From positions 3,534,001 to 3,598,000 of the forward strand of contig NZ_CP019402.1 in the NCBI RefSeq assembly GCF_002024505.1: a stretch of DNA of 64,000 nucleotides. Reading direction: 5' to 3'. A program made the translations under genes and the position numbers. Position 1 is the stretch's first letter, and every line of letters starts with the position of its first letter. Source of the DNA: Plantibacter flavus. Lineage in GTDB: Bacteria > Actinomycetota > Actinomycetes > Actinomycetales > Microbacteriaceae. The notes beneath the pieces are model-generated. The model saw only the letters and a program-made list of their open reading frames with translations. It searched no databases and was not told the DNA's origin. Shown in pieces: positions 1 through 9,496 of this stretch.

Positions 1-77
1 CTCCCGCACGCCGTGAGCAGGAGTGCCCCGACCGCCAACACGGCGGCGACGGCCAACGTCCTCGATCGGCGGGCCAT
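1..77 (-). CDS. TlpA/ResA-like lipoprotein, N-terminal fragment
   Basis: Only the first 25 codons are present and the gene continues past the left edge. They encode an arginine-rich n-region, a hydrophobic stretch and the lipobox LLTAC, so the product is a secreted lipoprotein. Its ATG overlaps the stop of the histidine phosphatase gene by one base (TGATG), implying translational coupling. In actinobacteria a phosphoglycerate-mutase-like gene followed by a thioredoxin-fold lipoprotein commonly opens the cytochrome c maturation cluster (tlpA-ccdA-resB-ccsA). That context is the only basis for the TlpA call, because no thioredoxin motif lies inside the fragment. Confidence 0.55.
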   Translation of the reverse strand, partial: MARRSRTLAVAAVLAVGALLLTACG

Positions 78-748
78 CAGACGGCCCCGACATCTGTCGC
101 GCCGGACGACAGACGGGCGGCCGGATCGACGTAGCCGACCTCGACGAAGCCCTGCTCGGTCCGCTCGAAGCTGGTGATGCTCGACAGGGCGCACCGTCGC
201 TTCCGCGGGTCGTGACGATAGGGCGCCCCGACCACAGAGCTGTGCAGCATCCAGATGGGCAGCTGGTGGCTGACGATGACCACGTCTCCCGACGGCGTCG
301 CGCGCCAGGCGTCCTCGACGGCCGCGGTCATGCGGTTGACGATCGACGCGTACGGCTCACCCCAGCTCGGACGGGACGGGTTGCGGAGCTTGGGCCAGTT
401 GAGCGGGTTCTTCAGGGCGCGGCTCATGCGCTTGCCCTCGAACTCGTTGAACGGTTCGATCACGCGCGGCTCGGAGACGACGGCGAGCCCGAACGCGGCG
501 GCGACCGGCGCGGCGGACTCCTGCGTGCGCTGCAAGGGGGACGCGTAGAGCGCACCCACCGTGCGGTCGCGGCTCACGAGGTCGTCTGCGGCCGCCTGCG
601 CCATGCGCTCACCGAGCTCGGACAGTCGGAATGCGGGGAGTCGACCGTAGAGCACACGAGAAGGATTGTGCACCTCGCCGTGACGCACGAGATGGATCTG
701 GTCGGCTACCACCCTCCAAGTGTACGTTTCCCCAAGCTGCGGATTCAC
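77..748 (-). CDS. Histidine phosphatase family protein
   Basis: The protein carries the phosphohistidine signature LVRHGEV near its N-terminus and a second catalytic histidine in VIVSHQLP, so it belongs to the phosphoglycerate-mutase-like superfamily. The substrate is unknown. Three GTG starts are possible. I chose the one with GGAGG five bases upstream; an upstream GTG at 775 adds nine residues, and a GTG at 712 would match family N-termini better but has its ribosome-binding site directly abutting. It lies upstream of the lipoprotein gene and diverges from aspS. Confidence 0.85.
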   Translation of the reverse strand: MNPQLGETYTWRVVADQIHLVRHGEVHNPSRVLYGRLPAFRLSELGERMAQAAADDLVSRDRTVGALYASPLQRTQESAAPVAAAFGLAVVSEPRVIEPFNEFEGKRMSRALKNPLNWPKLRNPSRPSWGEPYASIVNRMTAAVEDAWRATPSGDVVIVSHQLPIWMLHSSVVGAPYRHDPRKRRCALSSITSFERTEQGFVEVGYVDPAARLSSGATDVGAV

Positions 749-785
749 CGTGACCTCCGTCCAGGTCCGAGCCACGAGCGACGGC

Positions 786-791
786 TAAGCT
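786..791 (+). promoter_or_regulatory. -10 hexamer of leaderless aspS promoter
   Basis: TAAGCT ends six bases before the GTG start and there is no convincing ribosome-binding site, so transcription probably begins at or next to the start codon. Confidence 0.45.
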
Positions 792-797
792 GTCGGG

Positions 798-2138
<1,341 letters not shown>

Positions 2139-2156
2139 CCCCGCAAGAAGGACGCC

Positions 2157-2609
2157 ATGCAGATCGTCATCCTGTACGGGACCGAATCCGGCAACGCCGA
2201 ACGCCTCGCCGGCGACCTCGGCAAGGCCATCGGCTCTCAGCACCAGTGGCGCGTCGTCGACCTCGGCGACGTCGACCCTGCGGAGCTGTCGACCGACGAG
2301 ATCCACATCTTCATCACGTCGACGTACGGCGACGGCCTCCTCGGTGAGACCGGCCAGATCTTCTACGAGGCGCTCGAGGAGTCCGACGTGGAACTCGACG
2401 GGCTCCGGTACGCCATCTTCGGGCTGGGCGACAGCAGCTACGAGGACACGTACAACCAGGGCAGCTCGCTGCTCGACGCCCTGCTCACCGAGCACGGCGC
2501 GACCCGGTTCGGTGAGTTCGGTCTGCACGACGACGGCGGGTTCGAGCGCAAGAAGGACGTCGCGCTCGCCTGGCTGCCCGGCGTGCTCGCCGCAGCAGAA
2601 CAGCTCTGA
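2157..2609 (+). CDS. Flavodoxin domain protein (MioC-like)
   Basis: A 150-residue single-domain flavodoxin. The FMN phosphate loop is visible as YGTESGNAE at residues 6-14, followed by isoalloxazine-contacting loops TSTYGDG and GLGDSSYED. It is an electron carrier rather than a full reductase, because there is no NADPH-binding domain. The start has AAGAAGGA upstream. Its position directly behind aspS suggests co-transcription. The redox partner cannot be told from context. Confidence 0.9.
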   Translation: MQIVILYGTESGNAERLAGDLGKAIGSQHQWRVVDLGDVDPAELSTDEIHIFITSTYGDGLLGETGQIFYEALEESDVELDGLRYAIFGLGDSSYEDTYNQGSSLLDALLTEHGATRFGEFGLHDDGGFERKKDVALAWLPGVLAAAEQL

Positions 2610-2701
2610 CCACCGCTCTGGTGCGAGCCCGGACGCGACGGTAGCGTGACTCGCACCGACCGTGCGGCGTCCGTCGCAGGTGGGCGAGGGGTGTAGGCCA
2701 G

Positions 2702-3478
2702 ATGAACGCGACCGCCGAATCCGTGGTCCTGCGCCTTCGTGCGGCGGGGTGCGTCTTCGCCGAGGACGAGGCGGCTCTCCTCCTCGCCGAATCGGATGAT
2801 CCGGATCGACTCGAACGGATGGTCGCGGCACGGGTCGCCGGCCGGCCGCTCGAGCATGTCCTCGGCTGGGTCGCGTTCCGGGGCCGCCGGGTTGTCGTCG
2901 AGGACGGGGTCTTCGTGCCGAGGCGACGCACCGAGCTCCTGGTCGACGTCGCCCTCCCGCGCCTCCGGAAGGGTTCGGTGGTCGTCGAGCTCTGCTGCGG
3001 TGCCGCGGCCGTCGGGAGTGCGCTCCTCACCGAGGCGCCCGGCCCCATCGACGTCTGGGCGTCGGACATCGACCTCGCCGCGGTGGACTGCGCACAGCGC
3101 AACCTCGAGCCGCTCGGTGGGCACGCCCTGCGCGGAGACCTGTTCGACGGGCTGCCCGGGGTGCTCGCGGGGCGCGTCGACCTTCTGCTCGCGAACGCCC
3201 CCTACGTCCCGACGGCGTCGATGGTGACGATGCCCCCGGAGGCTCGGGAGCACGAGGCCGTGATCGCGCTCGACGGCGGTGCCGACGGGCTCGACGTGCA
3301 GCGTCGGATCATCGCGCAGGCCCCGGACTGGCTCGCGCCGACCGGCGCCATCCTGATCGAGACGAGCGAACGTCAGGCTCCCGAGACCGCAACGCTCATG
3401 CGGGCGGCGGGCCTCTCGGCGTCGATCGTCCGCGACGACGAGCTCGACGGCACCGTGGCCGTCGGCGTCATGGCCTGA
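2702..3478 (+). CDS. PrmC-related protein-(glutamine-N5) methyltransferase-like protein
   Basis: SAM-dependent methyltransferase of the HemK/PrmC superfamily. The SAM-binding motif I reads VVELCCGAAAVGSAL around residues 98-112, and an acidic strand (WASDID) follows. The catalytic tetrapeptide is NAPY instead of the canonical NPPY. That substitution marks a PrmC paralogue family of unknown substrate rather than the release-factor enzyme itself. Length (258 residues) is slightly short of true PrmC. It stands alone on its strand, followed by the convergent Dabb gene. Confidence 0.85.
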   Translation: MNATAESVVLRLRAAGCVFAEDEAALLLAESDDPDRLERMVAARVAGRPLEHVLGWVAFRGRRVVVEDGVFVPRRRTELLVDVALPRLRKGSVVVELCCGAAAVGSALLTEAPGPIDVWASDIDLAAVDCAQRNLEPLGGHALRGDLFDGLPGVLAGRVDLLLANAPYVPTASMVTMPPEAREHEAVIALDGGADGLDVQRRIIAQAPDWLAPTGAILIETSERQAPETATLMRAAGLSASIVRDDELDGTVAVGVMA

Positions 3479-3495
3479 GCCCTGCGGGTGCCGGC

Positions 3496-3804
3496 TCAGT
3501 CGAGCTGGAAGTCGACCGCGGAGCGCTCGACCACGAGCTGGCGGACGATCTGCACCACGCGGACATGCTCCGGGTGGACCTGGTAGCGCTCCAAGGCTTC
3601 GAGGCTCGGGTAGTCGCCGACCAGCACGACGTCCCAGTTGCTCTCCGGGTAGGCGATGTTGCGTCCGACCTGGAGGCGCTCGATGTCGTCCGGCATGAAC
3701 CCGGCGAGTGCCTCGAGTTCGGACTGCATCGTGGCGAACGCCGCGTCGCGCTCGGCCTCGTCCGTTGCTGCCAGCTTCCAGCTGACGATGTGGCGGATGG
3801 TCAC
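3496..3804 (-). CDS. Dabb (stress-responsive alpha/beta barrel) family protein
   Basis: A 102-residue protein beginning IRHIVSWKL, the typical first strand and conserved histidine of Dabb-family dimeric barrels, followed by a helix and the conserved DVVLVGDYPSLEAL strand-helix. Function in this family varies (stress-induced proteins, polyketide cyclases), so no reaction is assigned. It reads in the same direction as the glutaredoxin gene upstream, about 40 bases away. Confidence 0.85.
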   Translation of the reverse strand: MTIRHIVSWKLAATDEAERDAAFATMQSELEALAGFMPDDIERLQVGRNIAYPESNWDVVLVGDYPSLEALERYQVHPEHVRVVQIVRQLVVERSAVDFQLD

Positions 3805-3844
3805 TGGGCCCCCAAGGGTCGATGTGGATGGATGGTCGTGCGGA

Positions 3845-4105
3845 TCAGTCGGCGAGCAGCGCGGACCGCAGACGGTCGGGGTCGATGCGCCAGTAGTTGT
3901 GGACCCTGCCGTCGATGAGGACGACGGGGATCTCCTCCCAGTGGCGGTCGTGGAGCGCCGGATCGTCGAGGATCGAGAGCTCCTCGCGTTCGATCGTGGG
4001 GCCGTCGGACGGGAGACCTGCGACCACCTCGTCGATCACGGCTCGCGCGTCGTCGCAGAGGTGACAGCCGGGCTTACCGATGAGCGTGACGTGCAGAGTG
4101 GACAC
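3845..4105 (-). CDS. Glutaredoxin-family thioredoxin-fold protein
   Basis: An 86-residue thioredoxin-fold protein with a CHLC redox motif at residues 14-17 and the cis-proline loop EEIPVVLIDG, typical of small actinobacterial glutaredoxin-like (DUF836) proteins. The frame stays open far upstream, but the start is fixed by family length and by TACAGT ending seven bases before the GTG. A GAGGAG touches the start codon with no usable spacing, which fits leaderless translation better than Shine-Dalgarno initiation. Confidence 0.85.
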   Translation of the reverse strand: MSTLHVTLIGKPGCHLCDDARAVIDEVVAGLPSDGPTIEREELSILDDPALHDRHWEEIPVVLIDGRVHNYWRIDPDRLRSALLAD

Positions 4106-4112
4106 CTCCTCA

Positions 4113-4118
4113 ACTGTA
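4113..4118 (-). promoter_or_regulatory. -10 hexamer of leaderless glutaredoxin-like gene
   Basis: TACAGT lies seven bases upstream of the GTG start, so the transcript probably begins at the start codon. Confidence 0.45.
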
Positions 4119-4297
4119 CGGGGTGCTCGAGGCCGCAGCACGTCCAGGGACCCGACACGTGTGGTGTTTCTCGACGACATCTGGGACGATGCCGGAATGA
4201 TGATGCCGTTGAACCCAGGATCCAGAACCATAGGTTGCGGATCCACCCGACACAGACGCTCTGGCATGCGCCGGTCGAGGTCCGTTGTCATTGAGTG

Positions 4298-4597
4298 ATG
4301 CCTACACATTCGGAAGCCGCGACCATCCTCGGCGAGCGGTTGCGGGCCGCCCGCAACGAGCGACAGCTGACCCTCGAGGACCTGGGCGTGTTGGCGGGGA
4401 TGCACTGGACGAACATCGGCAAGATCGAGCGAGGGCAGGTGCACCCGAGCGTGGAGACGCTCGTCCGACTGAGTACCGCGCTCGACCTCGACCCGGCCCC
4501 GTTCATCACGGGCCTCAACGCGGACATGTACCCGGGCCGGGCGCACAAGCTGACGGCCCGCGACCTGCTGGCCGCTCGCCGCGACCAGGAACGCTGA
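4298..4597 (+). CDS. XRE-family helix-turn-helix regulator
   Basis: A small DNA-binding protein whose residues 12-70 form a five-helix XRE domain ('LGERLRAARNERQLTLEDLG' through 'GQVHPSVETLVRLSTALDL'). There is no effector domain, only a basic tail. The start is either this ATG or the GTG one codon earlier; neither has a clear ribosome-binding site. The 190 bases upstream hold no recognisable gene. The target is unknown. Confidence 0.85.
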   Translation: MPTHSEAATILGERLRAARNERQLTLEDLGVLAGMHWTNIGKIERGQVHPSVETLVRLSTALDLDPAPFITGLNADMYPGRAHKLTARDLLAARRDQER

Positions 4598-4639
4598 TCC
4601 GCGCATCGGAGACCACTCCCCTCCACCGGATGGCGTCCG

Positions 4640-4948
4640 TCAGAAGGTGACCCGCCAGAGGTACTGGTGACCGCCGGGACGGAACCAGGACACCTGCACA
4701 CTGGTCGCGCGGGCCAACTCGGTGCCCAACACCTCGAACTCCAGAGCGCTGCCAGGCGTCAGGCGACACGGTTCCAGTGGGGCGAGGAGTCCGGGCCCGT
4801 TCAGGCGCAGCACGACCCAGTGCACGGCTTCGTCACCGACGTTCCGGAGTCGATAGCGAGGCGCGTCGTCTCGTTCGACGACGAACGGCACCCGGTACGC
4901 GAGCTCGCGTCGGTTGCGGCGGGCGGTTGGAGGAAGATCGCGGGTCAT
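4640..4948 (-). CDS. Conserved-looking hypothetical protein
   Basis: I do not recognise this 102-residue protein. It has no signal peptide or membrane segment. It alternates short hydrophobic strands (YRVPFVVE, HWVVLRL, LEFEVLG, VQVSWF), suggesting a compact beta-sandwich, and an arginine-rich N-terminus. Codon use is normal for the window. It converges on the XRE gene. The 245 bases between it and the bS22-like gene contain nothing I can support. Confidence 0.6.
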   Translation of the reverse strand: MTRDLPPTARRNRRELAYRVPFVVERDDAPRYRLRNVGDEAVHWVVLRLNGPGLLAPLEPCRLTPGSALEFEVLGTELARATSVQVSWFRPGGHQYLWRVTF

Positions 4949-5193
4949 GCGAACACCGTACGAAGGACCGCCGACGATCTCGGGCCGACGGATCGCGTGC
5001 CGCGACGCGCTGTGGATCAGTCCCCTCCGGCCTCGCCTGTGGAGGAACCTCGACGCCGCTCGACCCGCGGGGATCCCACGCCACGACCGGCGACGAGACG
5101 ATCACCTCGACAACGCCAGAAAGCGCCGTACCCCATTGGGCAGGCGCTTCCGGTGGACGAAGAGTCGTCAGGCGCTCCGAACGGAGCAGCCGG

Positions 5194-5292
5194 CTACTTC
5201 TTGTTGCGGCGCTGGTGACGGGTCTTGCGAAGCAGCTTGCGGTGCTTCTTCTTCGCCATACGCTTGCGGCGCTTCTTGATAACAGAACCCAC
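5194..5292 (-). CDS. Small basic ribosomal protein bS22-like (AURKAIP1/COX24 domain)
   Basis: A 32-residue, extremely basic protein (GSVIKKRRKRMAKKKHRKLL, then RKTRHQRRNKK) starting with GTG behind GAGG at about seven bases. It matches the short actinobacterial AURKAIP1/COX24-domain protein seen as bS22 in mycobacterial ribosomes. It is easily missed because of its size. The BldC-like gene lies upstream on the same strand. Confidence 0.88.
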   Translation of the reverse strand: MGSVIKKRRKRMAKKKHRKLLRKTRHQRRNKK

Positions 5293-5431
5293 GGATTTAC
5301 CTCACAGAATTGGGGGGCTTGGCCGCAGGGATCGCGACCGAAGAGAACAAGTCTTGTTGCCAGTCTAGCCGATTGCAGCGCGCGTCGTTCACACGCCGTA
5401 CGCCTGCAGGCTGCTAGGAGCGGGGAACGCC

Positions 5432-5626
5432 TCAGCCGGCGTCGGCGACCGGGCGCTGCCGGACGGCGTCGACGGCGGTCTCCGGCACTCGGAACGACTT
5501 CCCGAACCGGATGGCCGGGAGCTCCCCCGAATGCACCAGGCGATACACGGTCATCTTGGACACCCGCATCATCTCGGCGACTTCGGCCACGGTGAGGAAG
5601 CGGACGTCGGCAGTGTCCTGCGTCAT
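5432..5626 (-). CDS. BldC/excisionase-type helix-turn-helix protein
   Basis: A 64-residue protein that is essentially one winged MerR-like/excisionase DNA-binding domain: FLTVAEVAEMMRVSKMTVYRLV then a wing 'GELPAIRFGKSFRVPE'. The frame extends upstream, but the chosen ATG has GGAGGGG seven bases before it and matches the family start. Such proteins bind DNA cooperatively and control development or excision; here no integrase is nearby, so a BldC-type chromosomal regulator is more likely. Confidence 0.88.
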   Translation of the reverse strand: MTQDTADVRFLTVAEVAEMMRVSKMTVYRLVHSGELPAIRFGKSFRVPETAVDAVRQRPVADAG

Positions 5627-5753
5627 CGAACCCCTCCTACGCCTCTGGAAACCTGCTTGAACGGCGCCCCGAGGACCGGAACGCCGCATGGCAACTCTAG
5701 AGGTCCGACGCCCGCCCTGTACATCCCCTGTGTGAACGGTATGCGAGGCCCGG

Positions 5754-6158
5754 CTAGGGGCGGAGCTTCTTCGTGACCGACTGCACCGCGTGGGTCACGT
5801 CCGCCGCGACCTTGCCGACCGATCCGGCGACCGCCTTGGCCTGGTCCGGCAGCGACAACGCCGCGAAATCGACACCGTCGTCCTGGTAGTCGACGCTGAG
5901 GAACGGGATGAGCCAGTCCTCCACGTCCTCGAGCGGCGCCGAGTCCAGGCTGTAATAGCGGTGCTGGCCCTCCTCGCGCACCTCCACGAGCTCTGCTTCG
6001 CGCAGGACCTTGAGGTGCTTCGACACCGTCGGTTGGCTGAGGCCGAGCTGGGCGACGATCTCGGAGACGCTCGTCCCGGTGCCACCGTGCCGTTCGAGCA
6101 GCAGCGCGAGGATGTCCCGCCTGGTGGTGTCAGCGATCACGTCGAAAATGTCGGCCAT
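5754..6158 (-). CDS. ArsR-family winged-helix repressor
   Basis: The ArsR winged-helix domain occupies residues 1-85 (MADIFDVIADTTRRDILALL; recognition helix QPTVSKHLKVLREAELV; wing EGQHRYYSLD). An extension of about 50 residues has no cysteine or histidine metal site, so the signal is unlikely to be a metal bound at the canonical sites. Start choice follows the domain boundary and the -10 hexamer just upstream. It diverges from the K+ uptake genes, with 72 bases between starts, and might regulate them. Confidence 0.88.
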   Translation of the reverse strand: MADIFDVIADTTRRDILALLLERHGGTGTSVSEIVAQLGLSQPTVSKHLKVLREAELVEVREEGQHRYYSLDSAPLEDVEDWLIPFLSVDYQDDGVDFAALSLPDQAKAVAGSVGKVAADVTHAVQSVTKKLRP

Positions 6159-6164
6159 GGTCCA

Positions 6165-6170
6165 ACGATA
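6165..6170 (-). promoter_or_regulatory. -10 hexamer of leaderless arsR-type gene
   Basis: TATCGT lies six bases before the ATG, with no ribosome-binding site between. Confidence 0.4.
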
Positions 6171-6230
6171 GTGATGGAGCGCACGGAGTACCATTGCCTC
6201 CGGCGCAGTCCTGAGGTGTTGAGGGGTCAG

Positions 6231-7673
6231 ATGAGCGGCAATGCCATGGGTCGTCGTCCCGAGATCATCGTGCGCCACGGCCTCGCGAGGGTCCGGGAGG
6301 CCGTCAGCGACTTCGCGGCGAAGTCGACCTCCCGGTTCGCCATCCTCGTGTTCAGCTTCCTGATCTTCGTCTTCACGATGCTGTTCTCACTCCCCATCGC
6401 GAGCGCCGACCGCCAGGTGACCCCGATCGCCGACGCGCTCTTCACCGCCGTCTCCGTCATCTGCGTCACCGGGCTCTCGACCGTCGACATGGCCACGCAC
6501 TGGTCCCTCTTCGGTCACGTGCTCGTGTTCATCGGCGTCCAGATCGGCGCGCTCGGCGTCCTGACCCTGGCCTCGATCCTCGGGTTCGTGATCGCCCGAC
6601 GACTCGGGCTCCGCCAGAAGCTCATGGCGGCGAGTGACACGAACCCGCTGCGGTCGCACCACGGCCCCGTCGCCGAGGGTCAGGCGGTCCGCCTCGGGGA
6701 GATCGGCAACCTGCTCGTCACCGTCGCCGTCAGCGCGCTCGTGATCGAGGCGGCACTGGCGGTCCTGCTCTTCCCGCGCATGCTGCTCGACGGCATCAAT
6801 CCCTGGGACGCCGCCTGGAACAGCGTCTACTACGCGGCCATGGCCTTCACCAACACCGGTTTCACGCCGAACGCCGAGGGCCTCGCGGCGTTCGAGAACG
6901 ACTACTGGTTCCTCAGCATCCTCATGCTCGGGGTCTTCCTCGGCAGCATCGGCTTCCCGGTCATCTACGCGCTGAGCCGCAACTTCCGTCGGCCGAGCCG
7001 CTGGTCGCTGCACGTCAAGCTCACGCTCGTCACGACGATCATCCTGTTCTTCGCCGGGGCGCTCGCCTTCATCCTGCTCGAGTTCAACAACCCTGAGACC
7101 TGGAACAAATGGAACCTCTGGGACACGATCTTCCAGGGGTTCTTCCTGTCGGCCATGACCCGGTCGGGAGGCTTCTCCACGGTGGACATCGGCGACCTCA
7201 ACGGTTCGACCCTGCTCGTCGCCGACATGCTCATGTTCATCGGCGGTGGTTCCGCCTCGACCGCCGGCGGGATCAAGGTGACGACGCTGGCCGTCCTGTT
7301 CCTGGCGGCGTTCGCCGAGGCCCGCGGCCGCGAGGGCGTGGAGGTCTTCCGCCGGCGGATCCCCCAGGACGTGCTCCGCGTCGCGGTGAGCGTCGTCCTC
7401 TGGGGCGCGACGATCGTGGCCCTGTCGACGATCGTCATCCTGCAGATGACCAAGGCTCCGCTCGACCACGTGCTGTTCGACGTCATCTCCGCCTTCGCGA
7501 CCGTCGGGCTGAGCACCGGCCTCGTCGCGGACCTGCCCGACGCCGGGGTGTACGTCCTCGCCGTCACCATGTTCCTGGGCCGCGTTGGTACAGTGACACT
7601 CGCTGCAGCCGTGGCCGCGAGTCAGAGCGGCCAGCTGTTCAAACGTCCCGAAGAGAGGCCCATCGTTGGTTGA
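6231..7673 (+). CDS. TrkH/KtrB-family K+ uptake membrane subunit
   Basis: A 480-residue polytopic membrane protein. All four K+-pore loops of the TrkH/KtrB/HKT superfamily are visible: VTGLSTVDM, NTGFTPN, RSGGFSTVD and VGLSTGL. The third-repeat glycine-rich gating loop (FIGGGSASTAGGIK) is also present. The short N-terminus is KtrB-like. The frame is open far upstream; the ATG used has GAGGGG four bases before it. The last eight bases overlap the regulatory subunit gene. Confidence 0.93.
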   Translation: MSGNAMGRRPEIIVRHGLARVREAVSDFAAKSTSRFAILVFSFLIFVFTMLFSLPIASADRQVTPIADALFTAVSVICVTGLSTVDMATHWSLFGHVLVFIGVQIGALGVLTLASILGFVIARRLGLRQKLMAASDTNPLRSHHGPVAEGQAVRLGEIGNLLVTVAVSALVIEAALAVLLFPRMLLDGINPWDAAWNSVYYAAMAFTNTGFTPNAEGLAAFENDYWFLSILMLGVFLGSIGFPVIYALSRNFRRPSRWSLHVKLTLVTTIILFFAGALAFILLEFNNPETWNKWNLWDTIFQGFFLSAMTRSGGFSTVDIGDLNGSTLLVADMLMFIGGGSASTAGGIKVTTLAVLFLAAFAEARGREGVEVFRRRIPQDVLRVAVSVVLWGATIVALSTIVILQMTKAPLDHVLFDVISAFATVGLSTGLVADLPDAGVYVLAVTMFLGRVGTVTLAAAVAASQSGQLFKRPEERPIVG

Positions 7674-8337
7674 CCGCATCAAGCACGACGCCCCGGTCCT
7701 CGTCATCGGACTCGGTCGGTTCGGTGCGGCCTGCGCCGGCGAACTCGACCGGCTCGACCGCGAGGTGCTCGCGATCGACGACAACTCCGATCTCGTGCAG
7801 AAGTGGTCCGACCGGGTCACGCACACCGTGCAGGCCGACGCGAAGAACATCGAGGCGCTCCGGCAGATCGGCGCGCAGGACTTCTCGGTCGCGGTCGTCG
7901 CGGTCGGCTCCTCGATCGAGGCGAGCGTGCTCATCACCGCCAACCTCGTCGACCTCAAGATCCCGCAGATCTGGGCCAAGGCCGTCTCGCAGTCGCACGG
8001 CAAGATCCTCGCCCGAGTGGGGGCGAGCCACGTCATCTACCCCGAGCGCGAGGCCGGCGAACGCGTCGCCCACCTCGTGTCGGGCCGCATGCTCGACTTC
8101 ATCCAGTTCGACGACGACTTCGCGCTCGTCAAGATGTACCCGCCGAAGCCCATCCGCGGGCTGAACCTGACGGAGTCGGGTGTCCGGACGAAGTACCGGA
8201 TCACCGTCGTCGGGGTGAAGTCACCGGGGAAGCCCTTCACCTACGCGACCGCAGACACCGTCGTGTCGAACCACGACCTCATCATCGTCTCCGGCACGTC
8301 GGCCGACATCGAGCGCTTCGCCTCGCTCGAGGGCTGA
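7666..8337 (+). CDS. TrkA/KtrA-family K+ uptake regulatory subunit
   Basis: A cytosolic RCK protein of 223 residues. The Rossmann TrkA-N domain begins VLVIGLGRFGAACAGEL (GxGxxG) with an acidic nucleotide-binding strand (VLAIDDN). A TrkA-C domain follows from about residue 140. It gates the membrane subunit encoded by the overlapping upstream gene in response to bound nucleotide. The start is TTG with AGAGAGG upstream. Confidence 0.93.
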   Translation: MVDRIKHDAPVLVIGLGRFGAACAGELDRLDREVLAIDDNSDLVQKWSDRVTHTVQADAKNIEALRQIGAQDFSVAVVAVGSSIEASVLITANLVDLKIPQIWAKAVSQSHGKILARVGASHVIYPEREAGERVAHLVSGRMLDFIQFDDDFALVKMYPPKPIRGLNLTESGVRTKYRITVVGVKSPGKPFTYATADTVVSNHDLIIVSGTSADIERFASLEG

Positions 8338-8349
8338 GGCCCCCTCAGC
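8333..8349 (+). terminator. Short hairpin at end of K+ uptake operon
   Basis: GCTGAGG and CCTCAGC can pair around a three-base loop, overlapping the stop codon. There is no U-tract, so terminator function is tentative. Confidence 0.3.
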
Positions 8350-8400
8350 TCAGGCTGCGCGCGTAACAGCCCCGTCAGCTCAGGCTGCGCGCGTAACAGC
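8341..8400. repeat. 30-bp tandem duplication of a gene 3' end
   Basis: Two adjacent 30-bp copies differ at one base (position 4 of the unit). The right-hand copy is the true end of the GNAT gene with its stop; the left-hand copy repeats the last codons and stop as untranslated sequence. Confidence 0.95.
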
Positions 8401-8833
8401 GTGACTGCGGCTCGTCGACGTACACCCCGAACGCCTCGATCGGGTGGTATCCCTCGCGCTCGTAGAACCGCATCGCGTCCGGCTGTTCCGTGCCGGTCTC
8501 GAGGAGGAGCTCACCGAGACCCAGCGACCGCGCTTCGTCCTCCAGTGCCCGCAGGAGCGCAGTGGCGACGCCGGTCCCCCTGGCCTGCTGCACGACGAAC
8601 ATGCGTTTGATCTCCGCCCGGTCCTCACCGAGCATCCGCAGGCCGCCGCAGCCCAGCGGGGTGTCGTCGACGTCACTGGCGAGCAGGAAGAGCGTGATGT
8701 CGGCTGCGGTCGGCGGTGTGCCGGGTTCGTGATCGTCGCTCCCGTAGCGGGCGTCGAGTTCGCGGCGCTGGGCGGCCCGCAGCACGGTGCCCGCCTCGTC
8801 GTCCCAGGCCACCCGGCTGATCCTGATCGTCAT
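8375..8833 (-). CDS. GNAT-family N-acetyltransferase
   Basis: A 152-residue acetyl-CoA-dependent transferase. The acetyl-CoA loop is seen in VVQQARGTGVATALLRALE (Q/RxxGxG/A) and the C-terminal strand in AMRFYEREGYHPI. The substrate is unknown. The start is the ATG with GGAG seven bases upstream. It diverges from the TetR gene, and the two may share control. Its 3' end is duplicated in tandem immediately downstream. Confidence 0.9.
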   Translation of the reverse strand: MTIRISRVAWDDEAGTVLRAAQRRELDARYGSDDHEPGTPPTAADITLFLLASDVDDTPLGCGGLRMLGEDRAEIKRMFVVQQARGTGVATALLRALEDEARSLGLGELLLETGTEQPDAMRFYEREGYHPIEAFGVYVDEPQSRCYARSLS

Positions 8834-8863
8834 TCGCGTTCTCCAGTCATTCCATAACAAGCA

Positions 8864-8872
8864 TTACGGTAA
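8864..8872. promoter_or_regulatory. Possible TetR operator
   Basis: TTACGGTAA is a 4+1+4 palindrome in the AT-rich gap between the divergent GNAT and TetR genes, 24 bases before the TetR start. It is short, so this is only a candidate. Confidence 0.25.
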
Positions 8873-8896
8873 CATCGGTTCCGAGGTGATCACGAC

Positions 8897-9496
8897 ATGG
8901 CAAGAACCAAGGACCCAGCGGCCCAGGCGCGGATCTCGCGCGCGGTCTGGGAGGTGCTGGGCGAACGCGGGCCGCACGGGTTGACCCTCCGCGCGGTCGC
9001 GGAGCGGGCCGGGTGCACGACCGGCCTCGTCCTGCATCGCTTCCCCGACAAGCGCGCGCTCCTGCTGCACGCTCGCGATCTGCTCCACGAGCGGACGGCC
9101 GCGCGGACCGAGGCGCTCGAAGCCGCAGCGGAGACCCCGCGTGACGCTCTGCGCGCCGTCCTCCGGCAGGCCCTGTCCCTCACGGACGAGACGCGCCAGG
9201 AGGCCCGGGTCTGGCTCGGCTACCTCGCGGCGGCGCTCGACGACGAGGTGCTGGCCGAACGGCACCGTGCGGGTCATGGTGTGTTCGTCGCGCGCACCCG
9301 CCGGCTCGTGGCCGAGATCCGCCCCGAGCTCACCGAGGCCGAGGTCACCGCGACGGCCAACGTCGTCGTCGGATTCATCGAGGGTGTCAGCACCCTGAGC
9401 ACAGCCGACGACGATTACTACGACGCCGCGGCCCAGCTCGCCGCCCTGGACCGGCTGCTGCTCGTCCTCGGGCTCGACGGGACGAGCCACGCATGA
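8897..9496 (+). CDS. TetR-family transcriptional regulator
   Basis: Residues 10-55 form the TetR helix-turn-helix (ISRAVWEVLGERGPHGLTLR, AVAERAGCTTGLVLHRFPDK). The remaining 145 residues are the helical ligand-binding and dimer domain. Its stop overlaps the start of the next GNAT gene (ATGA), so the two are an operon, and a second GNAT gene diverges upstream. The ligand is not predictable. Confidence 0.9.
   Translation: MARTKDPAAQARISRAVWEVLGERGPHGLTLRAVAERAGCTTGLVLHRFPDKRALLLHARDLLHERTAARTEALEAAAETPRDALRAVLRQALSLTDETRQEARVWLGYLAAALDDEVLAERHRAGHGVFVARTRRLVAEIRPELTEAEVTATANVVVGFIEGVSTLSTADDDYYDAAAQLAALDRLLLVLGLDGTSHA

Noticed and set aside
4194..4294. Second leader-peptide-like ORF with ATGATGATG
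   Set aside because: It resembles the start of the 13.5-kb uORF region only in the ATG run. No promoter is visible and no cysteine cluster ends the frame.
4949..5193. Small ORFs in the gap before the bS22-like gene
   Set aside because: None has a ribosome-binding site or plausible composition.
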